This document shows positions 57,761 to 64,000 of a DNA stretch of 64,000 nucleotides, piece after piece. The notes under the pieces were generated by a model. That model made no database searches. It worked only from the letters and a program-made list of their open reading frames with translations, and was not told where the DNA came from. Source of the DNA: Chryseobacterium sp. FH2 (GTDB taxonomy: Bacteria > Bacteroidota > Bacteroidia > Flavobacteriales > Weeksellaceae); assembly GCF_001045455.1 (NCBI RefSeq), contig NZ_LFNE01000005.1, forward strand, positions 124,001 to 188,000. The letters are read 5' to 3'. Made by a program: the position numbers and the translations under genes. Within the stretch, counting starts at the first letter, position 1. Each line of letters begins with the position of its first letter.

Positions 57761-57795
57761 GTTTCGTTTTAAATTTATACATTTGAAAACGAAAC
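57761..57795. promoter_or_regulatory. glp operator with embedded -7 element
   Basis: GTTTCGTTTT (57761-57770) and AAAACGAAAC (57786-57795) are perfect inverted arms with a 15-bp spacer. The spacer contains TACATTTG (57778-57785), a -7 element reading toward glpD. A dimer on both arms would cover the promoter. More GAAAC half-sites follow at the glpD start and near the regulator start. Confidence 0.8.
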
Positions 57796-57808
57796 ATAAC
57801 GAAATATT

Positions 57809-59398
57809 ATGAAACGAAACGAAGAACTCAGCAAATTAACCTCCGTAACAGAATGGGACTTTTTAGTCATCGGCGGGGGAGCAAGCGGTTTAGGTTCGGC
57901 ATTGGATGCAGTAAGCAGAGGATTTAAAACGTTACTGTTGGAATCACATGATTTTGCGAAAGCAACCTCCAGCAGAAGTACAAAACTGGTTCATGGTGGC
58001 GTACGATATTTAGCCCAGGGAGATATTGGTTTAGTAAAAGAAGCATTAAAAGAAAGAGGCTTATTGGCAAAAAATGCCGCTCATGTTGTGAAAAATCAAT
58101 CTTTTATTATTCCCAATTATACATGGTGGGGCGGAATTTATTATAAAATAGGACTTTCGGTTTATGATTTTCTTGCCGGGAAATTAAGTTTAGGTAAAAC
58201 AAAATACATCAGTAAATCAAAAACAATTGAAAAACTTCCTACCATTGAACAAAAAAACCTGGCAAGCGGAGTTATTTATCAGGACGGACAGTTTGATGAT
58301 GCACGACTGGCTATTAATTTAACTCAAACCATTATTGAAAAAGGAGGAAGCGCAGTTAATTATGTAAAAGTAATCAACCTCCTTAAGGATGATTCCCATA
58401 AAATAATAGGCGTCATTGCAGAAGACCAGTTTACAAAACAACAATATGAAATTCACTCTAAAGTTGTCATTAATGCAACCGGAGTTTTCACGAACGACAT
58501 ATTAAATATGAATAATCCAAAGCATGGAAAATTTGTAGTCCCAAGCCAGGGAATCCATTTGGTTTTGGATAAAGCTTTCTTAAAAAGTGATGACGCCATC
58601 ATGATTCCAAAAACTTCAGACGGAAGAGTCTTGTTTGTCGTTCCCTGGCATGACAGAGCTTTGGTAGGGACAACTGATACTCTATTGGAAAGTGAAAGCT
58701 TCGAACCGAGAGCTTTAGAAGAAGAAATTAAATTTGTTTTAAATACAGCAGGACAATATTTAGCTAAAAAACCAACCCGTGAAGATGTAAAATCCGTTTT
58801 TGCAGGACTTCGGCCCCTTGCCGCTCCAAAAGACGGAAGCAAAAGCACAAAAGAAGTTTCGAGAAGCCATAAAGTAATAACATCCGACACCGGATTAATT
58901 TCAATCATCGGAGGAAAATGGACAACCTACCGAAAAATGGCGGAAGATACCATTGACGAAGCAATGAAAGCGCATAACTTAGGGACTACCACTTCTAAAA
59001 CCGAACATCTCTCGATTCATGGAAATGTGAAACCTGAAACAGTTGACAGAAGTAATCATCTATATGTTTACGGAGCAGACATTCGGGAAATCAAAAAATT
59101 ACAGCAAAACACCCCTGAATTTTCAGAAAAAATACATCCTGATCATCCATTCACCGTTGCAGAAGCAATCTGGGCAATTCGAAACGAAATGGCACAGACC
59201 ATTGAAGACATCTTAGCACGAAGAGTCCGCCTTTTGTTTTTAGATGCAAGGGCAGCGATTGACAGCGCCCATAAAATCGCAGCAATTATTGCAAAAGAAA
59301 ACGGGCATTCCACAGAATGGGCAAAAGAACAGGAAAGTGAGTTTATCGAATTGGCAAAAGGATATTTACTGACTCCTTATTCTCCAAAACACATCTAA
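57809..59398 (+). CDS. glpD: aerobic glycerol-3-phosphate dehydrogenase
   Basis: A 529-aa FAD enzyme that oxidises glycerol 3-phosphate to dihydroxyacetone phosphate and feeds electrons to quinone. The dinucleotide fold is [15 protein letters not shown] (20-34), followed by the family block [24 protein letters not shown] and [15 protein letters not shown] are the other FAD-binding conserved parts. It is first in the glp operon. The N-terminal KRNEE codons carry GAAAC repeats like the operator. Confidence 0.95.
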   Translation: MKRNEELSKLTSVTEWDFLVIGGGASGLGSALDAVSRGFKTLLLESHDFAKATSSRSTKLVHGGVRYLAQGDIGLVKEALKERGLLAKNAAHVVKNQSFIIPNYTWWGGIYYKIGLSVYDFLAGKLSLGKTKYISKSKTIEKLPTIEQKNLASGVIYQDGQFDDARLAINLTQTIIEKGGSAVNYVKVINLLKDDSHKIIGVIAEDQFTKQQYEIHSKVVINATGVFTNDILNMNNPKHGKFVVPSQGIHLVLDKAFLKSDDAIMIPKTSDGRVLFVVPWHDRALVGTTDTLLESESFEPRALEEEIKFVLNTAGQYLAKKPTREDVKSVFAGLRPLAAPKDGSKSTKEVSRSHKVITSDTGLISIIGGKWTTYRKMAEDTIDEAMKAHNLGTTTSKTEHLSIHGNVKPETVDRSNHLYVYGADIREIKKLQQNTPEFSEKIHPDHPFTVAEAIWAIRNEMAQTIEDILARRVRLLFLDARAAIDSAHKIAAIIAKENGHSTEWAKEQESEFIELAKGYLLTPYSPKHI

Positions 59399-59417
59399 CT
59401 TTAATTTAACTCCAACA

Positions 59418-60914
59418 ATGAGTGACCAGTTAATTCTCGCTCTAGACCAAGGTACAACATCGTCAAGAGCCATCTTATTCAATCACAGCGGAGAAATCGA
59501 ATTTATCTCCCAAAAAAATTTTGAACAGATATATCCAACTCCCGGATGGGTAGAACATGACCCAAATGAAATTTGGTCTTCACAGATTTCCGTTGCAGCA
59601 GAAATTATCGCAAAAGCAGGGATTTCAGGGAGAGAAGTTGCTGCCATCGGAATTACCAACCAACGTGAGACTACCATAGTTTGGGACAGGGAAACCGGTG
59701 AACCTGTTTACAACGCTATCGTGTGGCAAGACCGAAGGACATCTAAATATTGTGATGAATTAAAAGAACAAGGCTATGCAGAAATTATTAAAGAAAAAAC
59801 AGGCCTTGTTTTAGATGCTTATTTTTCAGCAACAAAATTAAAATGGATTCTTGACAATATAGAAGGAGCAAGAGAAAAAGCAGAAACCGGAAAATTGTGT
59901 TTTGGGACAGTTGACACCTGGCTTATCTGGAAACTGACACGGGGGAAAATGTTTATTACCGATGTTTCGAATGCCAGCAGAACTATGCTTCTCAACATCC
60001 ATACTTTAGAATGGGACAATGAATTATTAAAATTATTTAATATTCCAAGAACTATTCTTCCTGAAGTAAAACAAAGCAGTGAAGTGTATGGAGAAACTGC
60101 CACTACTCTATTTTCAACAAAAATTCCAATTGCAGGAATTGCAGGAGATCAGCAGGCAGCATTATTCGGACAAATGTGCACGATTCCCGGAATGGTAAAA
60201 AATACTTACGGAACAGGCTGCTTCCTTTTAATGAATACAGGAAAAGAAGCTGTTTTATCAAAAAATAATTTATTAACAACTGTTGCATGGAAAATAAATG
60301 GAGAGGTAAATTATGCTTTGGAAGGAAGTGTATTTGTTGGCGGAGCAGCCATTCAATGGTTAAGAGATGGTTTAAAATTAATTCAGTCAGCTGAAGAGGT
60401 AAATACTTTAGCACAATCTGTAGAAGATAACGGTGGAGTATATTTCGTTCCTGCTCTTACAGGTTTAGGAGCACCTTATTGGGATCAATATGCTCGCGGA
60501 ACAATCGTAGGCGTTACCCGCGGAACAACAAATGGCCATATCGCAAGAGCAACATTAGAAGGCATTGCTTTTCAGGTTTACGATATTGTAAAATCTATGG
60601 AAGCTGATTCCGGTACGGAGAGCTTAGAATTAAGAGTTGACGGTGGGGCTTCAGCAAGTGACATTCTCATGCAAATTCAGTCAGATATTTTCGGATTTAA
60701 AATTACAAGGCCAAAAACATTGGAAACAACTGCTTTAGGAGCAGCATATCTCGCCGGGCTTGCAGTTGGATACTGGAAAAATATTGATGAAATTCAATCT
60801 CAGTGGATTGTGGATAAAAATTTCCAGCCCCAATTGGAAAAAGAGAAAGTGGATAAAATGGTCAACACCTGGAACAAAGCCGTTCAGCGTTCTCAAAACT
60901 GGATTGAAGATTAA
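59418..60914 (+). CDS. glpK: glycerol kinase
   Basis: A 498-aa FGGY kinase that phosphorylates glycerol. [15 protein letters not shown] at the start, [28 protein letters not shown] and the C-terminal [14 protein letters not shown] are standard. It is 19 bp after glpD. Length is standard. Confidence 0.96.
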   Translation: MSDQLILALDQGTTSSRAILFNHSGEIEFISQKNFEQIYPTPGWVEHDPNEIWSSQISVAAEIIAKAGISGREVAAIGITNQRETTIVWDRETGEPVYNAIVWQDRRTSKYCDELKEQGYAEIIKEKTGLVLDAYFSATKLKWILDNIEGAREKAETGKLCFGTVDTWLIWKLTRGKMFITDVSNASRTMLLNIHTLEWDNELLKLFNIPRTILPEVKQSSEVYGETATTLFSTKIPIAGIAGDQQAALFGQMCTIPGMVKNTYGTGCFLLMNTGKEAVLSKNNLLTTVAWKINGEVNYALEGSVFVGGAAIQWLRDGLKLIQSAEEVNTLAQSVEDNGGVYFVPALTGLGAPYWDQYARGTIVGVTRGTTNGHIARATLEGIAFQVYDIVKSMEADSGTESLELRVDGGASASDILMQIQSDIFGFKITRPKTLETTALGAAYLAGLAVGYWKNIDEIQSQWIVDKNFQPQLEKEKVDKMVNTWNKAVQRSQNWIED

Positions 60915-60940
60915 GTATTATCTAAAAACAAATTAAAACT

Positions 60941-61672
60941 ATGACTCCATTTATTGCAGAAATAATAGGCACGATGCTGATGATACTTTTAGGAAACGGC
61001 GTGGTGGCAAACGTTGTTTTAAAGGGCACAAAGGGAAACAATTCCGGATGGATTGTAATTACCACCGCTTGGGCTTTAGCAGTTTTCGTCGCTGTTACAG
61101 TTGCGGGACCTGTGAGCGGGGCACATCTGAATCCTGCGGTAACTTTAGGGTTGGCCATTGCTGGAAAATTTTCCTGGGATTTAGTTCCAACGTATATTGC
61201 CGGAGAAATGATTGGAGCAATGTCGGGCGCATTTCTGGTCTGGCTTTTCAATAAAGATCATTTTGCAATTACTGAAGATGAAGGTGCAAAATTAGCGTGT
61301 TTCAGTACAGGACCGGCTATTAGAAACCCTTTTTCAAATCTTATCAGTGAAATTATCGGAACTTTTGTTCTCGTATTTGTAATTTTCTATTTTGCAGATC
61401 CGAGTCTTACTTTACATAATGATCCTAATGCAAAAATCGGCTTGGGAACGGTAGGAGCTTTGCCTGTCACCTTATTGGTTTGGGCAATCGGGCTGTCTTT
61501 AGGCGGAACTACAGGCTATGCAATCAATCCTGCTCGTGACTTAGGACCAAGAATCATGCACGCTATTCTTCCTGTAAAGGGGAGCAGCGATTGGGGATAC
61601 GCTTGGATTCCGGTTATAGGGCCAGTTTTAGGAGCAACCATTGCAGCTTTATTGTATGGATTACTAAGTTAA
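60941..61672 (+). CDS. glpF: glycerol uptake facilitator (MIP/aquaglyceroporin)
   Basis: A 243-aa six-helix channel. Both NPA boxes are present: SGAHLNPAVTLG and AINPARDLGPR; the Asp after the second NPAR is the mark of glycerol facilitators over pure water channels. It is 26 bp after glpK, giving the order glpD-glpK-glpF. Confidence 0.94.
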   Translation: MTPFIAEIIGTMLMILLGNGVVANVVLKGTKGNNSGWIVITTAWALAVFVAVTVAGPVSGAHLNPAVTLGLAIAGKFSWDLVPTYIAGEMIGAMSGAFLVWLFNKDHFAITEDEGAKLACFSTGPAIRNPFSNLISEIIGTFVLVFVIFYFADPSLTLHNDPNAKIGLGTVGALPVTLLVWAIGLSLGGTTGYAINPARDLGPRIMHAILPVKGSSDWGYAWIPVIGPVLGATIAALLYGLLS

Positions 61673-61690
61673 TTACAGACAGTTTAAATA

Positions 61691-62487
61691 ATGAAAAAAT
61701 TACTAATTTTTTGCCTGGTTCTACTAGGCATAGGGAATCTTTTTGCCCAAGAAAATATAGAAAATCAAGAAAACGGCAGATTAGATTTTACGGTAACCCT
61801 TCAGAATAATCACCTTTGGAGAGGATTAATTATCACTGATAAGCCCGTTGTCATGGGAAATCTCTCTTACGCTTTAGACAAAAATAAAAAATGGAAGACC
61901 GGGATTTGGGGAGCATCTGCTTTGACCGATGATAAAGACGGCACACATTATAAAGAGATCAATTATTATGTTCAATATTCCAACGGCAGATTCTACATCG
62001 GGTTGTGGGACTTGTTTAATTCAAGAAGCATCAACACAGAAATTGCTTCTGATGATATTTTCAATTATTCAAACAGAAGAACAGCTCATATTATTGATTT
62101 AAGAACTATACTTTCGGAACAATTTTTCCATTAAATATCGAAGCGGATATCATGCTTTACGGTGGAGCCAATGCAGGTGAAATTGTTTTAGAACAGGATG
62201 GAACTTATAAAAAGAATAAATATTCAACATATATTCAGGTCAGTTATCCTGTTATTAAAGATAAAAAAGTAAATCTTGATGCCTTTATAGGAGCAGGATT
62301 TGCATTAAATAATAAAAATTTCCTGTACGGAAACGGAAAAAACAGTTTTGATCTCGTAAATGTAGGTTTAAAGACGAGCAAGTCATTAAAAATTACAGAA
62401 CATTACAGCCTTCCGGTTTTTATGATGGCGATGTGGAATCCTTCGAATAAATATTCAAGAATACAAATTGCTGCAACTGTATTTTAA
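61691..62487 (+). pseudogene. frameshifted outer membrane protein gene of the glp operon
   Basis: The first frame (61691-62134) gives a signal peptide (ending NLFAQ) and a beta-barrel-like start (FTVTLQNNHLWRGLIITDKP), then a stop. The next frame continues without a break in sense from about 62106 (NYTFGTIFPLNIEADIMLYG) to 62487 and ends in aromatic-terminated strands (IQIAATVF), as barrels do. A loss of one base near 62106-62115 explains it. Together it would be about 265 aa, somewhat like TorF-type porins. It may be a glycerol-related porin. A sequencing error cannot be excluded. Confidence 0.75.
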
Positions 62488-62513
62488 ATAAAAATGGTAA
62501 GAAATTTAGAAAC

Positions 62514-62539
62514 CATTCCAGTTTTGGGATGTTTTTTTT
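62514..62539 (+). terminator. terminator of the glp operon
   Basis: CATTCC and GGGATG form a 6-bp stem (one G-T pair) around AGTTTT, followed by eight T. It is 27 bp after the end of the frameshifted gene. Confidence 0.7.
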
Positions 62540-62575
62540 GTTTTGCTTAATTAAAATAGTCTTCAACAAACTAAT

Positions 62576-62602
62576 CACCGTATTTTTACGGTGTAATTTT
62601 TG
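62576..62602 (+). promoter_or_regulatory. perfect hairpin before the 62637 gene
   Basis: CACCGTA, a TTTT loop and TACGGTG form a 7-bp stem, followed by TAATTTTTG. It could be a second terminator or a leader structure for the gene at 62637. The TAATTTTTG stretch is one base longer than a -7 consensus. Confidence 0.5.
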
Positions 62603-62636
62603 CTTGGATATCCTTAATTTTGATAAAATTTTAAAT

Positions 62637-63050
62637 ATGAAAAAAGCTTTCAGTTTACTTATTATATGTATCAGCATATTATCTTTTGCTCAGGTCAAAG
62701 TACCTTTTGTAGGTAAAAGAAGTTTTAATACTATCGAAGGATACAGCGGGACAGGGACTCCTGCTTATTATGTTGATGTGAAGAAAAACGGCGATGTACA
62801 TTTTGGATATGTACAGGTAAATCAGGCAAACGGAACTGAGACCACCGAAGAGATCAATGTCGGGAAATACAACACAGGCGTGATGAAAGTTCAGTTTAAA
62901 AAATTTAACGAAAACTTTCTTATAAAATTTAACAAAGAAAAAATCTACCTGACAGACGAAGCCGGAAACATTATAAAATCTGAAGACTGCTGTTCCGTAA
63001 CTGAAGCCGAAGAGTCAAGCTGTATTTGTGAAAGCGCATTTTATCAATAA
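62637..63050 (+). CDS. hypothetical secreted protein
   Basis: A 137-aa protein from ATG 62637 (the ORF extends to 62529, but that part crosses the hairpin). Signal peptide MKKAFSLLIICISILSFAQ. The mature part has a beta-rich body (YYVDVKKNGDVHFGYVQVNQ) and a Cys-rich end (EDCCSVTEAEESSCICESAF) with four Cys. No family recognised. Its TAA stop overlaps the ATG of the next gene (TAATG), so the two are translationally coupled. Confidence 0.75.
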   Translation: MKKAFSLLIICISILSFAQVKVPFVGKRSFNTIEGYSGTGTPAYYVDVKKNGDVHFGYVQVNQANGTETTEEINVGKYNTGVMKVQFKKFNENFLIKFNKEKIYLTDEAGNIIKSEDCCSVTEAEESSCICESAFYQ

Positions 63051-64000
63051 TGAAAATATTTAAACTTTTATTGATATTCTTCATTATCGTGTCTTGCAGT
63101 AAAAAAGAAAATCATCTCTACACATTTTATTACTGGAAAACCAAAGTGGCTTTAAACAAAACAGAAAAAGACGTTTTGGATAAAGCTACTGCTCCATATT
63201 TATATACCAGATTTTTTGATGTTGATAAAGTTAAGGGAAAATTTCAGCCTGTCGGAGTGATTACGAAAGACAAAACTTTTGAAACCGAAAAGCAAATTGT
63301 TCCGACAGTTTTTATTACCAACCGAGCTTTTCTTTATATTACAAAAGAAGAAATCACTTTTCTTGCCGAAAGCATTCAGGATTTAATCCAAAAAAAAACA
63401 AAAGAATATCATTTTAAAACGAATAATGAAATTCAGATAGATTGTGACTGGACAGCAGGAACACGCGATGATTATTTTAAATTTTTAAAAGAGTTAAAAA
63501 GAATTTCAGGAAAAGAAATCACGTGCACACTTCGTCTTCATCAGGTAAAAGATAAAAATCAGACAGGAATTCCACCTGTTAGTAAAGTATATTTAATGTG
63601 CTACTCCACTTCTTCACCTTTGGAAAACTCTGATAAAAATTCAATTCTTGATAATAATATTCTGAAAAGCTACCTCTCTACAATTGAAGATTACCCTATC
63701 AGAAAAATTGACGTCGCCCTTCCGATTTATTCTTGGGGAATTGTGACAAATCATTTGGGAAAGCACAGACTGATTAATGCTTTATCTCAAAAAGATTTAG
63801 ATAACCCTGTTTTTAAGAAGATATCTGAAAACGAAATCGAAATCCAGAAAGACGGATTCTATTTTGGAAATTATCTCAATAAAGGCTTTAAGATAAAAAT
63901 TGAAGAAATTTCTGACGAACAGCTTAAAGAGGTTATCAATTTCCTGAATAAAAAAATACCGCCTTTTACTATTATTTATTATCAATTAGACAGTAAATTT
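63050..64000 (+). CDS. hypothetical lipoprotein, 3' end beyond the window
   Basis: An open frame of 317 codons runs from ATG 63050 to the window edge with no stop. The start MKIFKLLLIFFIIVSCSKKE is a lipoprotein signal with Cys16. The body includes IDCDWTAGTRDDYFKFLKEL, TCTLRLHQ and VALPIYSWGIV, a pattern that suggests a TIM-barrel-like fold such as in glycoside hydrolases (acidic DCDW strand end). This is weak evidence for an enzyme. It is coupled to the preceding gene by TAATG. Confidence 0.8.
   Translation, partial: MKIFKLLLIFFIIVSCSKKENHLYTFYYWKTKVALNKTEKDVLDKATAPYLYTRFFDVDKVKGKFQPVGVITKDKTFETEKQIVPTVFITNRAFLYITKEEITFLAESIQDLIQKKTKEYHFKTNNEIQIDCDWTAGTRDDYFKFLKELKRISGKEITCTLRLHQVKDKNQTGIPPVSKVYLMCYSTSSPLENSDKNSILDNNILKSYLSTIEDYPIRKIDVALPIYSWGIVTNHLGKHRLINALSQKDLDNPVFKKISENEIEIQKDGFYFGNYLNKGFKIKIEEISDEQLKEVINFLNKKIPPFTIIYYQLDSKF

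Overview
The window reads as chromosome of a member of the Flavobacteriales, most likely Chryseobacterium or a close relative in the Weeksellaceae. This rests on high AT content, start codons without Shine-Dalgarno sequences, promoters of the Bacteroidota type (TTTG, then 17-23 bp, then TAnnTTTG), and protein types typical of that group: an OmpA protein with thrombospondin type 3 repeats, OMP_b-brl-type receptors, a MoxR/DUF58/DUF4350/DUF4129/SpoIIM/RDD cluster, and a double-glycine 'bacteriocin-like' peptide. I saw no rRNA, tRNA, CRISPR array, prophage or insertion sequence.

Layout. 1-3000: a methionine operon (metX, then a homoserine dehydrogenase carrying ACT domains) behind a SAM-I riboswitch. 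3.0-6.7 kb: a GH63-like glucosidase, OsmC and a DUF2314 lipoprotein. 6.7-13.9 kb: the MoxR ATPase/DUF58 membrane cluster with a divergent RDD gene. 14-22.6 kb: mixed envelope and housekeeping genes (GNAT, glycosyltransferase plus LpxH-like phosphoesterase, YebC, OmpA, SmpB, ABC-F, M48 protease). 22.7-32 kb: recJ, nadD, DUF3817, an outer-membrane beta-barrel receptor, an esterase, a serine hydrolase and a GH43-like secreted enzyme. 32-34.3 kb: two guanidino-group hydrolases (CtlX-like and DDAH-like) flanking a decayed four-helix-bundle gene. 34.6-36.5 kb: a 54-residue Cys-rich double-glycine peptide and an HxlR/SDR/NTF2 module. 36.5-42.8 kb: citrate synthase, enolase, and a two-component system whose operon carries two unknown envelope proteins. 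42.9-56.7 kb: the large ribosomal protein operon from rplC to rplQ, including secY, infA and rpoA. 56.9-62.5 kb: a glycerol regulon (DeoR-type regulator, glpD, glpK, glpF and a frameshifted outer membrane protein). 62.6-64 kb: two coupled genes of unknown function, the second running off the end.

No large new defence or mobile system is evident. The least explained items are the small Cys-rich leader peptide at 34642-34806, the two-component operon with its unknown secreted and membrane partners, perfect palindromes in front of several regulators, the structured spacer between rpsN and rpsH, and the two broken genes. All functional calls come from reading the sequence and motifs; no database search was run.
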